DNA of 64,000 bases from Pseudomonadota bacterium (GTDB lineage: Bacteria > Pseudomonadota > Gammaproteobacteria > Steroidobacterales > Steroidobacteraceae), in NCBI GenBank assembly GCA_018241425.1, contig JAFEDU010000002.1, forward strand, positions 310,001 to 374,000. Reading direction: 5' to 3'. The notes under the pieces were generated by a model that worked only from the letters and a program-made list of their open reading frames with translations, did no database searches and was not told the origin of the DNA. The position numbers were made by a program, and so were the translations under genes. Below, piece by piece: positions 1-9,041 of this stretch. Every line of letters starts with the position of its first letter. The first letter of the stretch is position 1.

Positions 1-1849
1 GCTGGGTGGTGGCCGGCTGGTGGCAGCCGTTGCACTGCACGACCTCGCCGGCCTTCACCTGCAGCCATACGGTCTGGTTCGGCCCGATGCGGCGTGCGTT
101 GGCGTCGAGGAACTCCATGCGGAACGCCACGTTTGCCGGGACCTCGATCTTCACCGAGCCGTCCGGCTCGACCGGGGCGTAGCCGAGGATCTGCATCATA
201 TAGTTGCTGGCGCCGAAGGCGGCACCGTTCAGGTCGACCACGGTGCGGTCCGGGATCGACACGGGCTTCTCGATGCGCACGAAGCGCGCGGACAGCTTGT
301 CCGGCGAGGTCTTGATCGGGTTCGCGAGCGTGGCGATGTTCGGGGTGGCCGTGTCCACGCCGTCGATGTCGTAGATGCTGCGGATGTCGATCACGCCGAC
401 GTTGGCATCGACCAGGTTCTGGTCGAGGTTCACGCCCGGGACCTTGTCCAGGATGATGTTCTGCAGCGTGCGCGGCTGCGCGACCGCCACGTCGGTGATC
501 ATGGTCCCCTCGACCGGGGTCATGATCGGCTGCAGCGTGTTCTGCGCGGGGTCGAACATCCAAACGCTGTAGAGCGGCGGGGCCACCGTCGGCTTGGCGA
601 CGTTCAGGTACTGAGAGGTGCACGGCACCACGACCGGCGGGGTCTGGGTGGTGTCGAGCAGGCGGCACTGCGTCCAGCTCACCAGGATGCGCCCGGTGCC
701 ATCCTGCAGCGGGTAAGCGGAGGTGAAGCGACCGCCCGGGGAGGGGCCGGGGATCGTCAGCACATCGTTCTGGGTGGCCGGCACCTGCGCCGGGTTGGCG
801 ACGGTGGTGACACCCAGCAGCTTCTGGGTGCTTTCCACGTAGTGCGTGCCGTCGATGATCACGAGGTCACCGCCGTTGTCGACGTCGGTGTACTGGCGGG
901 TGATGGCGAGGATGCGGCCATCCTCCATCTGGCGCGGGTGCGAGAACTCGATGGCAGTGTTGTTGGTGCCGGTCATGTGGCTGTTGGCGCCGTAGTAGAG
1001 CTCCAGGTCCGTCCCGTCCGGGTTGGCCGAGTACAGCGACATCTGGTCCCGGCCCCCCGGGGCATTGTCCCAGCGCGTCCACAGCACGCGACCGTTGGCG
1101 AGCACCGTCGAGTCGCGGTCGTGGCTCTGGTTGAAGGTGATCTGGTGCACGCCCGTGCCGTCGGCGTTCATGACCTCGAGCACGAAGCCGGACTCCTGGC
1201 GTGCCTCGTCCTGGGCCATGAACTGCGGGAAGCCCTCATCGAGCAGGATGCCCTGCGAGGCGCTCTGGCGCGTGGTGGAGAAGACGATGCGCCCGTCCGG
1301 CAGGTAGTGGGGCGACTCGTCGTTGACGGTCAGGGGGTCCGGGTCGCTGGTCGGGTCAATCACCGCATGCAGGTCGTCGGTGGCGATGACGTATTCGTAG
1401 ATGCGCCAGGAGGGCGGCTTCTTGGCCTGCTGGTTCATCGCCAGCGGTCCGCGCATGGCGAAGATGACGCGCGTGCCATCGGCGGAGGTGTCGACGTCCT
1501 TGATGTCCCACATCGCCCCGCTCGTGATGCGCGAGGTGACGTTGATCTCGGTGGCGCTCGCCGACGCACTGGCACGCATGTAGAGGTCGGCCGAGACCGG
1601 CACGATGTCGTTCATGATGCGCAGGTCGTCCTGCATGAAGGTGCCGTCCTTGTTCAGGGGCACCGGGCGCTTCACGTAGAAGATCGGGTAGTCGACGGTG
1701 GCCGGATCCGCCACCTGGCTCTTGCCGAGGCTGATATTGCCGCCACTGCTGCAGGCCGCGAGCACGAGCGCGCACGCCGCCAGTACGCTGCCGCGTACCA
1801 TGCAAAGTGCCGACTGCTTCCGATTTTTCCAGACCTGCTGCGCGTGCAT
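1..1849 (-). CDS. Beta-propeller lipoprotein with C-terminal heme motif (partial)
   Basis: The frame runs off the left edge, so the C-terminus is missing; 616 codons are visible. I chose the ATG at 1849 because GGAGAG lies five bases upstream. The inner ATG at 1801 would leave too short a signal peptide. The N-terminus has basic residues, a hydrophobic stretch and a lipobox LVLAAC (Cys33), so export and lipidation are expected. The middle shows PD40/TolB-type propeller strands (for example SPHYLPDGRIVFSTTR and FSHPRQMEDGRILAITR). A CNGCH heme c motif sits at residues 606-610, just before the edge. The layout recalls the TolB-like proteins related to the hydrazine synthase alpha subunit. No enzymatic activity can be assigned. 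It is divergent from another CXXCH-encoding gene. Confidence 0.8.
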   Translation of the reverse strand, partial: MHAQQVWKNRKQSALCMVRGSVLAACALVLAACSSGGNISLGKSQVADPATVDYPIFYVKRPVPLNKDGTFMQDDLRIMNDIVPVSADLYMRASASASATEINVTSRITSGAMWDIKDVDTSADGTRVIFAMRGPLAMNQQAKKPPSWRIYEYVIATDDLHAVIDPTSDPDPLTVNDESPHYLPDGRIVFSTTRQSASQGILLDEGFPQFMAQDEARQESGFVLEVMNADGTGVHQITFNQSHDRDSTVLANGRVLWTRWDNAPGGRDQMSLYSANPDGTDLELYYGANSHMTGTNNTAIEFSHPRQMEDGRILAITRQYTDVDNGGDLVIIDGTHYVESTQKLLGVTTVANPAQVPATQNDVLTIPGPSPGGRFTSAYPLQDGTGRILVSWTQCRLLDTTQTPPVVVPCTSQYLNVAKPTVAPPLYSVWMFDPAQNTLQPIMTPVEGTMITDVAVAQPRTLQNIILDKVPGVNLDQNLVDANVGVIDIRSIYDIDGVDTATPNIATLANPIKTSPDKLSARFVRIEKPVSIPDRTVVDLNGAAFGASNYMMQILGYAPVEPDGSVKIEVPANVAFRMEFLDANARRIGPNQTVWLQVKAGEVVQCNGCHQPATTQ

Positions 1850-2199
1850 CACATCTCTCCATCACCCACGCGTGCGTTGCCGTCGCGCGTGAATGTAACG
1901 TAATTCGTCGCCTTTTCGATGACTTATCGCCAGATCGCCGATTCCGTCACGGCGCGTCCGAGCACCCGGCGGCTTTCATACGCCCCGGAGTGTTCGGGTC
2001 ATCGCGCTACTAGGTAGACGCAAGTACAGACCCACGCCGTGACCGGAATCGCAGTTTGCCGCGCATTGAGCAGCGCGGAACAAGAACTCAGCAAACTGTC
2101 GGCTACTGGCGACGTCACTCGATTGAGACATTCGGGGCGGGGTCAGGCGAACCGTATAGTCCGGTCGCGCATCGGGCTTATTGGGAGTTGGCGAGCGCC
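1850..2199. other. Divergent intergenic region, probable promoters
   Basis: This 350-base gap separates two divergent exported-protein genes and should hold both promoters. A TATAGT hexamer at 2155-2160 could be a -10 for the rightward gene, but no good -35 lies upstream of it. For the leftward gene there is only a weak TACATT-like -10 near 1890. I see no convincing gene in it; the open frame reaching back to 2056 lacks a signal-peptide start and is treated as untranslated leader. Confidence 0.4.
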
Positions 2200-3414
2200 A
2201 TGAATGTTAGAAACAAGGCACAGGTCGGTAAGGGTCACGCGCGGCGCGTGTCGGTCGCAGCTTCCGTGCTGCTCTTGATGCAGGTGGGCACGGCGCACGC
2301 CGGGCCAGCCGAACAGGCCAAGCGCATCTACGAGCGCCTGGTGGGCGAGGAACCCTCGGCCACCACGCTGCAGTCGATGACGCAGGCCATCACTGCCACC
2401 CCCGGCCAGCAGGGCCTGCTGAACGCGGCGGCGATCGCCACGCAGCAGCCCGACTTCTACAACGTGGTCGTGAAGAACATGGTCACGCCGTGGAGCAACC
2501 GCGACCAGACGGTGTTCGCGCCTCTCAACGACTACACCGCCACCGTGATCGGCATGGTGCGCGACGATGTGGCCTTCAACACCGCGCTCTCCGGCGACAT
2601 CCTCTACACCATCAACTCCTCGGGACTGCCGGCACCGTCCAACGCCAGCAACGCGCACTACGCGACCGCGGAGCAGAACGGCGTCGACCTGAGTGCGACG
2701 CTCAAGCAGACCACGCAGTCCGGCACCTACGGCACGCCGACCGCGGCGACCGCGGGGCTGCTCACGACCTATGGCGCGGAAGCGGCCTTCTTCATCAATG
2801 GCACCAATCGCGCCATGTTCCGCTTCACGATGATCAACCACCTCTGCAACGACATGCAGACGGTGATGGACACCACCCGGCCGACCGACCGCATCCGCCA
2901 GGACGTGGCGCGCTCGCCCGGCGGCGACAGCCGCGTGTTCCTCAACACCTGCGTCGGCTGCCACAGCGGCATGGACCCGATGGCGCAGGCCTTCGCGTAC
3001 TACAACTTCAACGGCACGGTCGGCGCGGTCGTCAACACCGGCACCATGCAGTACACCGCCGGCCAGGTGCAGCCGAAGTACTTCATCAACGCCACCAACT
3101 TCCAGTACGGGTTCGTCACGCCGGACGACAGCTGGTCGAACCGCTGGCGCGCCGGTTCCAACGCCGCCCTGGGCTGGGACCCCTCGCTCCCGGGCAGCGG
3201 CAGCGGGGCGAAGTCCCTGGGCACCGAGCTCGAGTCGAGCGATGCCTTCGCGCAGTGCCAGGTGAACAAGGTCTTCCAGGCGGTGTGCTTCCGCGCGCCC
3301 ACCAGCGCTGCCGACATGGCGACGGTCTCGACCATCAAGGCCAGCTTCAAGGCCGGTGGCTACAAGCTCAAGTCCGTATTCCAGCAGGCCGCGGCGGCCT
3401 GCCCGGGTAGTTAA
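2200..3414 (+). CDS. Exported DUF1592/DUF1588-like protein with one CXXCH motif
   Basis: A 404-residue secreted protein. The ATG at 2200 is preferred over the upstream in-frame one because it begins a normal signal peptide (basic residues to about 16, hydrophobic 17-31, cleavage after THA34-like TAHA). The N-terminal part (AKRIYERLVGEEPS) and later segments (GLLTTYG, CVGCHSGMDPMAQAFAYYNF, then CRAP-like VCFRAPTSAAD near the end) follow the order seen in DUF1592-DUF1588-DUF1585 proteins of planctomycetes and myxobacteria, which carry a cytochrome-type CXXCH. The motif CVGCH is at residues 251-255, so covalent heme attachment in the periplasm is possible. It is followed 12 bases later by another CXXCH lipoprotein and then a Tat-exported partner. 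Family assignment is from motif order only. Confidence 0.75.
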   Translation: MNVRNKAQVGKGHARRVSVAASVLLLMQVGTAHAGPAEQAKRIYERLVGEEPSATTLQSMTQAITATPGQQGLLNAAAIATQQPDFYNVVVKNMVTPWSNRDQTVFAPLNDYTATVIGMVRDDVAFNTALSGDILYTINSSGLPAPSNASNAHYATAEQNGVDLSATLKQTTQSGTYGTPTAATAGLLTTYGAEAAFFINGTNRAMFRFTMINHLCNDMQTVMDTTRPTDRIRQDVARSPGGDSRVFLNTCVGCHSGMDPMAQAFAYYNFNGTVGAVVNTGTMQYTAGQVQPKYFINATNFQYGFVTPDDSWSNRWRAGSNAALGWDPSLPGSGSGAKSLGTELESSDAFAQCQVNKVFQAVCFRAPTSAADMATVSTIKASFKAGGYKLKSVFQQAAAACPGS

Positions 3415-3426
3415 GGGAGCGCCGCC

Positions 3427-5964
3427 ATGAACCGCACTCACGATCATCGCTTCGCCCTTGGCGCCCTGGGGCGCGCGGCACGCGCGCTCACCCTCGGTGC
3501 CTCTCTCGCCGCGTTGCTGCTGCTTGAGGCCTGCGCCGGCGGCAGCGGACCGTCGACCAGCGTCAACCAGCTGTCGACCCCGCCGACCGACACGGCCGCG
3601 AACTACACCGGGCCGCCCCCGGCTAACGCGGACGTCCAGGCTTTCAAGCTCAGCTTCTGGCAGAACGTCATCCCGTCCAACCGCTGCGGCGGCTGCCACC
3701 ATGCCGGCGGCCAGTCGCCCCAGTTCGCGCGCTCGGATGACGTGAACCTCGCCTACCAGGCGGCGCTGCCGCTGGTGAACCTGACCAATCCCTCGCAGTC
3801 GACCTTCGTGCTGAAGGTCGGCGGCGGCCACAACTGCTGGGTGGCGGACCCGTCCGCCTGTGCCGCCACGATGCTGGTGTGGATCCAGGGCTGGATCGGT
3901 GCCGGCTCTTCCTCGACGACCAGCGTCACCCTGGTCCCGCCCCCGGTGCAGGCGGCCGGCGGCGGCAAGCAGTTCCCGGTCAGCGCCACCGCGCCGGCCC
4001 CGAGCTTCGCCACCACGATCTACCCGCTGCTCACCCAGTTCTGCTCGGGCTGCCATACCCCGAGCTCGGCGACCGCGCAGCAGCCGTACTTCGCCGACTC
4101 GGACGTGAATGCGGCCTACGCGGCGGCGCAGCCGAAGATCAACCTGTCGCAGCCGAACCAGTCGCGCTTCTACGAGCGCCTGGCGACCGAGTTCCACCAC
4201 TGCTGGCCGACCGCCAGTTCCGGTGGGGCCCCGGACTGCCCGGGGAGCGCGGCGGCCATGCTGGCGGCGATCACGACCTTCGCCAACGGCATCCAGGTCA
4301 CCCCGATCGACCCGACGCTGATCGTCTCCAACGCGACCACGCTGTCGCAGGGCACGATCGCCGCCGGCGGTAACCGCTACGAGGCCAACCTGGTGGCGAA
4401 ATACATGTTCGAGACCGGGCAGGGCAGCACCGCGTACGACACCAGCGGCGTCACGCCGGCCGCCGACCTCACCCTCTCGGGCAACGTCACGTGGGCGGGC
4501 GGCTGGGGTATTACCCTCGGTGCCGGCGGCAAGGCGCAGGCCTCCACGAGCGCCAGCCAGAAGCTCGCGAGCATGATCCAGGGCTCGGGTGAGTACACCA
4601 TCGAGACCTGGGTGGCGCCCGCGAACGTCACGCAGACCAATGCGTGGATCGTGAGCTACTCGGGCAGCAACACGACCCGCAACATGACCCTGGGGCAGGC
4701 CGTCATGCAGTACGACGGCTTCGCCCGCAGCAGCACCACCGACACCAATGGCATGCCGCCGCTGGTGACCACGACCGCCGACGGCGCCGCCCAGGCGGCC
4801 CTGCAGCACGTGGTGCTCACCTACGACCCGGTGAACGGCCAGAAGATCTACGTCAACGGGGTCTACACCGGCGACGCCGATCCTTCCAAGGGCGGTTCAC
4901 TCGCCAACTGGGATTCCACCTTCGCCCTGGTGCTCGGCAACGAGACCACCAGCCAGCGCCAGTGGCAGGGCACGATCAAGTTCGCGGCCATCCACAACCG
5001 CGCGCTCACCCCGGCGCAGATCCAGCAGAACTTCGCCGCCGGCGTCGGCCAGAAGTACTTCCTGATGTTCGGCGTCAGCCAGCTCTCGGGCGTGCCGCAG
5101 TCCTACATCGTCTTCCAGGGCTCGCAGTACGACTCCTACAGCTACCTGTTCGCGCAGCCGAAGTTCATCAGCCTGGCGGCCAATGCCACCATTCCTGCGA
5201 ACCTCAAGCTCAGTGGCATCCGCCTGGGCGTGAACGGTTCGCTGGTCCCGGCCGGGCAGTCCTTCACGACCGTGAGCACTACGATCGGCGGCTCGAACTA
5301 CTCGGCCACCAACGGGCAGCTGCTGTCGAACCTTGGCACCGTCGTGCCGCTGACCCTGGGGCCCAGCAGCGACCTGTTCTTCCTGTCCTTCGACCAGCTG
5401 GGCTCGAACGTCCACGCCTACGTGGAGCCGCCGGTCACCGTATCCGCGCCGGTGCCGACGACCACGCAGGCGCCGGACTATGGAGTCGCGACCTACGAGC
5501 GTGCGCTGCACACCATGTCCAAGATCACCGGGGTGCCGTTCACCAACTCGACGGTGTACTCGCTGTACATGGCGTCCCAGCAGTCCATGCCGTCCAGCCC
5601 GCTCGCCTCGGCGTTCGTGGCCTCGGAGCAGACGTCGCTGTCCCAGCTCGCCAATGCCTACTGCGGCGTGCTGGTAAGCACCCAGTCCTACCGCGACACC
5701 TTCTTCGGCACCGGCCTGGACGCGAGCCTCGGCAGCAGCGCGAGCTTCTTCAACACCGCGAGTAACCGCCAGATCGTGGAGAGCGCGCTGGTCAGCCACG
5801 CGGTGGGCACGAACGTGTCGCCGGCGACGGCGACGGCGGTGACCAACGAGGTCGACGCGCTGTTGCAGCGCATCCCGACGCTCGGCACCAATGCGACGGT
5901 TCAGACGGCGACCCAGGCAGCATGCACCGCGACGCTCGGCAGCGCCGCCGTGACGCTGCAGTGA
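3427..5964 (+). CDS. Two-CXXCH lipoprotein with LamG domain
   Basis: An 845-residue predicted lipoprotein with a lipobox LLEAC (Cys36) and a GGGAG ribosome site ahead of the ATG. Two tandem N-terminal modules each carry one heme c motif: CGGCH at 87-91 and CSGCH at 206-210. The segments after them resemble each other (NLAYQAALPLVNLTNPSQS and NAAYAAAQPKINLSQPNQS), which indicates an internal duplication. Residues about 320-540 form a LamG/concanavalin-like jelly roll (YTIETWVAP, QKIYVNGVYTG, IHNRALTPAQI), usually a binding module. The rest is Ser/Thr/Asn-rich with no recognised fold. It is probably co-transcribed with its neighbours on both sides. A surface or periplasmic electron-transfer or ligand-binding role is inference. 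Confidence 0.8.
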   Translation: MNRTHDHRFALGALGRAARALTLGASLAALLLLEACAGGSGPSTSVNQLSTPPTDTAANYTGPPPANADVQAFKLSFWQNVIPSNRCGGCHHAGGQSPQFARSDDVNLAYQAALPLVNLTNPSQSTFVLKVGGGHNCWVADPSACAATMLVWIQGWIGAGSSSTTSVTLVPPPVQAAGGGKQFPVSATAPAPSFATTIYPLLTQFCSGCHTPSSATAQQPYFADSDVNAAYAAAQPKINLSQPNQSRFYERLATEFHHCWPTASSGGAPDCPGSAAAMLAAITTFANGIQVTPIDPTLIVSNATTLSQGTIAAGGNRYEANLVAKYMFETGQGSTAYDTSGVTPAADLTLSGNVTWAGGWGITLGAGGKAQASTSASQKLASMIQGSGEYTIETWVAPANVTQTNAWIVSYSGSNTTRNMTLGQAVMQYDGFARSSTTDTNGMPPLVTTTADGAAQAALQHVVLTYDPVNGQKIYVNGVYTGDADPSKGGSLANWDSTFALVLGNETTSQRQWQGTIKFAAIHNRALTPAQIQQNFAAGVGQKYFLMFGVSQLSGVPQSYIVFQGSQYDSYSYLFAQPKFISLAANATIPANLKLSGIRLGVNGSLVPAGQSFTTVSTTIGGSNYSATNGQLLSNLGTVVPLTLGPSSDLFFLSFDQLGSNVHAYVEPPVTVSAPVPTTTQAPDYGVATYERALHTMSKITGVPFTNSTVYSLYMASQQSMPSSPLASAFVASEQTSLSQLANAYCGVLVSTQSYRDTFFGTGLDASLGSSASFFNTASNRQIVESALVSHAVGTNVSPATATAVTNEVDALLQRIPTLGTNATVQTATQAACTATLGSAAVTLQ

Positions 5965-5986
5965 TCGCCCGAGCAGGAGTAATGCA

Positions 5987-7618
5987 ATGATCATCGGTAA
6001 GAAGCCTCCCCGGCCCCACGCTCCCGGCGAACCGCTGCTGTTTCCGGATCACCCGCTGCCGCGCACGCGGCGCGAGTTCCTGGCTGCCGGCATGATCTCC
6101 GGCGGAGGCATGGTCATCGGTCCCGCCTGGCTCGGCGCGATGCTGAAGTCCGGGAAGGCCAACGCCGGCCTCTCGCCGGACATCACAGCGCTCCTGCCGA
6201 CCGGGCAGTGCAACGTTCCCACGGCCTCTGGCAGCATTCCCTTCATCTGCTTCGACCTCGCGGGCGGTGCCAACCTCGTCGGCTCCGAGGTGCTGGTGGG
6301 CGTACAGGGCGGGCAGTCGAACTTCCTCTCGACAGCCGGGTACGGGCGCCTGGGCGTACCGGGCAACATGGTGCCGAGCTCGAGCGCCAACGTCGACGCC
6401 TCACTCGGCCTGCTGTTCCACGCGGACGCCGCCATCAAGCGCGGCATCCTCAGCAAGGCTACGACGGCGGCGACCGCCGCCGGCACCAACGGCGCGGTGT
6501 TCTGCGCCGAGTCGCAGAACGACACGCAGTCGAACCCGCACAACCCGATGTATGGCATCGCGGCCGCCGGCGCGCAGGGACTCCTGACGACGCTGGTCGG
6601 CACCGAGTCGAGCGCCTCCGGCGGCAACTCGATGGCGCCGATGCAGATCATCAACCCGGCACTGCAGCCGACCACGATCGACCAGCCCTCCGATGCGACG
6701 GGCCTCGTCAGCACCGGCGGGGCGAGTGCCGACCCGGTGTCCGTGGCGGTGCTCGAGTCGCAGGTGCGCATCAGCGGGGGCACCACGGCCTACACGAGCG
6801 GCTCGAACGCCGCCTTCACCGGCGCCCTGAGCGCGCCCAACGGCGGTACGCCGGGGGTGGCGCTGCTCAGCGACCCGGCTGCGGACGGCGCGCTCAAGAA
6901 CCAGATGCGTTGCGCCTACGTGGTGTCGGCCAACACGGCCGCGACCTTTGGCAACCCGGCAGCTCTGGACCCGACCCAGGACCCGCTGATTACCGGCGGG
7001 GCGACCCCCATCTTCACCGCCACCGACTTCCAGGACGGCGACATCGCCGCGACCGCCACGGTCATGAAGCTCGTTATCGACGGCTACGCCGGTGCCGGCA
7101 CCATCGCCATGGGCGGTTATGACTACCACGACGGCAGCCGTGCCACGGGTGAGACCAAGAACTTCAAGGCCGGCCAGATGATCGGCGCGGTGCTGGAGTA
7201 CGCGCAGCGCAAGGGCAAGCCGGTCATGGTTTACGTGTTCAGCGACGGCTCGCTCACCTCGACCGGCATGCCGGACAACAGCGTTGCCGGGCGCGGCAAG
7301 CTCGGCTGGCAGGGCGACAACCAGCAGGTGGCCTCGACTTTCTTCCTGGCTTACAGTCCCAAGGGCCGCCCGCAGCTGCGCAACGGCGTTGCCGGGCAGC
7401 AGATCGGCTACTTCAGCTCGGACGGTAACGTGGTCGACACCTCATCGCCGGTGGCCAACAACGTCACCGCCCTGGTGCAGGCCGTCATCCTCAACTACAT
7501 GGGCCTGCTGGGCACGGATGGGAACTTCCCCGCCCTGATGCAGCAGCTGATGTTCCCGAACTCGCTCGGCTCCGGGGCCACCCTGGCGGGCCTCACCGCC
7601 TTCGCTCCCATCGTGTGA
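5987..7618 (+). CDS. Tat-exported DUF1501-like protein
   Basis: A 543-residue protein. A twin-arginine motif TRREFLAAG (Arg28-Arg29) precedes a hydrophobic segment, so folded export by Tat is likely. AGGAG lies about seven bases upstream of the ATG. The body has features of the DUF1501/sulfatase-like group commonly encoded next to DUF1592-type or other planctomycete-type cytochrome proteins: FICFDLAGGANLVGSE near the start, ESQNDTQSNPHNP in the middle, and MGGYDYHDGSR followed by VMVYVFSDGSL toward the end. The partner pairing fits the two CXXCH genes immediately upstream. Substrate and activity are unknown. It ends the cluster; a strong hairpin follows within five bases of the stop. Confidence 0.72.
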   Translation: MIIGKKPPRPHAPGEPLLFPDHPLPRTRREFLAAGMISGGGMVIGPAWLGAMLKSGKANAGLSPDITALLPTGQCNVPTASGSIPFICFDLAGGANLVGSEVLVGVQGGQSNFLSTAGYGRLGVPGNMVPSSSANVDASLGLLFHADAAIKRGILSKATTAATAAGTNGAVFCAESQNDTQSNPHNPMYGIAAAGAQGLLTTLVGTESSASGGNSMAPMQIINPALQPTTIDQPSDATGLVSTGGASADPVSVAVLESQVRISGGTTAYTSGSNAAFTGALSAPNGGTPGVALLSDPAADGALKNQMRCAYVVSANTAATFGNPAALDPTQDPLITGGATPIFTATDFQDGDIAATATVMKLVIDGYAGAGTIAMGGYDYHDGSRATGETKNFKAGQMIGAVLEYAQRKGKPVMVYVFSDGSLTSTGMPDNSVAGRGKLGWQGDNQQVASTFFLAYSPKGRPQLRNGVAGQQIGYFSSDGNVVDTSSPVANNVTALVQAVILNYMGLLGTDGNFPALMQQLMFPNSLGSGATLAGLTAFAPIV

Positions 7619-7622
7619 CGCA

Positions 7623-7655
7623 GTCCGCGTGCCGCCCCTGTGGCGGCACGCGGAC
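7623..7655 (+). terminator. Hairpin after the heme-protein cluster
   Basis: A perfect 14-bp stem (7623-7636 with 7642-7655) with a five-base loop starts just after the preceding stop codon. No T-tract follows, so it may be a weak terminator or an mRNA-end stabilising hairpin. Confidence 0.55.
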
Positions 7656-7731
7656 CCTGTCGCGTTACGACGACGTTACGCGCGCCGCGACGCCGGCCCG
7701 CGAGACAGCCCGCATTTCGCCATTCACTTCG

Positions 7732-7760
7732 TTGACAGTGTTAAGTGCGCTGTGCAATTT
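7732..7760 (+). promoter_or_regulatory. Candidate promoter for the TlpA/TPR/TolQR cluster
   Basis: A perfect -35 TTGACA at 7732-7737 is followed after 17 bases by a poor -10 (CAATTT, 7755-7760). It lies about 50 bases ahead of the TTG start of the first cluster gene and after the hairpin that ends the previous one. The weak -10 keeps confidence low. Confidence 0.35.
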
Positions 7761-7811
7761 TCCGTGCTGGCGCGGGTCTTTAAGGTCGCATCCCGCGACG
7801 AGGATCAAGTA

Positions 7812-8366
7812 TTGAGCTGGCACCGGCCGGACGGCCTGAAGCGGCGTGAGAACTCACGTAGCGGTCTTATGCTGTGGCTGTGCGCCGCGGCTGCCGTGCT
7901 TGGCGCGGTGAGCGCCGGCGCGGCTGACCCTGGCTATGCGCTGCTGGGGCGACCTGCGCCCGATTTTGCACTGCATGCCAACGGCGGCGACAACGTGCGC
8001 CTGTCCGAGCACCGCGGCGAGGTGGTGGTGCTGAGCTTCTGGAGCAGCCGCTGCACCCCGTGCCGCGGCCAGCTCGCGGCTTTGAACCGCAGCTTCCTGA
8101 CCTACCGCTCTGCGGGCCTCGAGGTCTACGGGGTGGGCGTTGATGACGTGCCGGCCCAGTCGCAGGAGTTCGCCCGCTCGGTGGGCGTGGGCTTCGCGAT
8201 GCTACTGGACCCCTCCAAGTCCGTGAGCCGCGACTACGAGGTCGACAACCTGCCGATGACGGTGCTCATCGATCGAAACGGCACCGTGCGGCACGTGCTG
8301 CGCGAGTACAACTCCGCCAACGAGGCTCTCTATCTGCAGGAGCTGCGTGCCCTGCTGAACGAATGA
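7812..8366 (+). CDS. TlpA/ResA-like thiol-disulfide oxidoreductase
   Basis: A 184-residue thioredoxin-fold protein. The TTG start is chosen because GAGGA lies seven bases upstream and a signal peptide or anchor begins shortly after (hydrophobic residues about 19-36). The frame extends further 5' but that part is not protein-like. The redox motif CTPC is at residues 81-84 in SSRCTPCRGQL. It follows APDFALHANGG, the usual start of the TlpA/AhpC-TSA domain, and NLPMTVLIDRNG supplies the cis-Pro loop. It probably acts in the periplasm to reduce or oxidise protein thiols; cytochrome CXXCH reduction is a known role of the family. Its stop overlaps the next start (ATGA), so it belongs to the downstream envelope operon. 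Confidence 0.85.
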   Translation: MSWHRPDGLKRRENSRSGLMLWLCAAAAVLGAVSAGAADPGYALLGRPAPDFALHANGGDNVRLSEHRGEVVVLSFWSSRCTPCRGQLAALNRSFLTYRSAGLEVYGVGVDDVPAQSQEFARSVGVGFAMLLDPSKSVSRDYEVDNLPMTVLIDRNGTVRHVLREYNSANEALYLQELRALLNE

Positions 8367-9037
8367 TCGGAAACATCATGTCTGAGTCGCAAGCAGTCCG
8401 ATTCCACTGGCGCGCCCCCCTGCGGGCCGCGACCGCGCTGGCCGTCCTGATCCTGGCAGCCGGCAGTGCGCTCGCGCAGACCGCACCGCCGGCCGCGCCC
8501 GCCCCGGCACCGCCGGCCACCGCCGCATCGGCCACGCCGGCCCCGCCGGTGAGCGCGGCTCCCGCCGCGGCGCCGGAGGCCTCGGCCGATACCCGCGGCC
8601 TGGACCAGGAGATCCAGAACCTCAAAAAGGACGTGGTGGACCTCAACAAGGACCTCTTCGTCCTCGAGGAAGAGCTGCTGTTCCCGGCCAATACCCAGGT
8701 GGCGGTGTTCCTCTCGATCGACGTCGGTGACTTCTTCTCGCTGGACTCGGTGCAGCTGAAGATCGACCAGAAGGAAGTCATCAACTACCTCTATACGCCA
8801 CGCGAGGTCGAGGCCCTGCTCAAGGGCGGCGTGCAGCGCCTGTACGTCGGCAACCTCAAGGTCGGGCCCCATGAGCTGGTGGCCTTCTTCAGCGGCAAGG
8901 GGCCCAATGACCGTCCCTACAAGCGCGGCGCCTCGCTGCGCTTCGAGAAGGGCGTGGGCGCCAAGTACCTGCAACTGAAGATCAATGATCGCCAGCAGAA
9001 GCTGCAGCCCGAGTTCGAAATCAAGGACTGGGAATAG
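8363..9037 (+). CDS. Secreted coiled-coil protein of the envelope-machine operon
   Basis: A 224-residue protein of unknown function. A signal peptide is clear (hydrophobic stretch ending SALA38). Then come a Pro/Ala-rich linker (about 40-75), a short predicted coiled coil (LDQEIQNLKKDVVDLNKDL onward, about 75-107) and a compact C-terminal domain containing QLKIDQKEVINYLYTPRE and KYLQLKINDRQQKLQPEFE. The ATGA overlap with the gene before it favours the start used; an ATG 15 bases later (MSES) is also possible. It sits between the TlpA gene and three TPR genes, so a structural part in the same periplasmic complex is plausible. I do not recognise a named family. Confidence 0.8.
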   Translation: MIGNIMSESQAVRFHWRAPLRAATALAVLILAAGSALAQTAPPAAPAPAPPATAASATPAPPVSAAPAAAPEASADTRGLDQEIQNLKKDVVDLNKDLFVLEEELLFPANTQVAVFLSIDVGDFFSLDSVQLKIDQKEVINYLYTPREVEALLKGGVQRLYVGNLKVGPHELVAFFSGKGPNDRPYKRGASLRFEKGVGAKYLQLKINDRQQKLQPEFEIKDWE

Positions 9038-9041
9038 CCGC

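Noticed and set aside
20..1903. Long plus-strand open frame over the left-edge lipoprotein gene
   Set aside because: It is rich in Arg, His, Val and Gly with no domain-like pattern, and the minus strand reads a clear lipoprotein with a CNGCH motif and a good ribosome site.
2143..4809. 888-codon minus-strand open frame
   Set aside because: Antisense to two genes with signal peptides and CXXCH motifs; its translation is low-complexity Arg/Gly/Val. Such frames are common in very GC-rich coding DNA.
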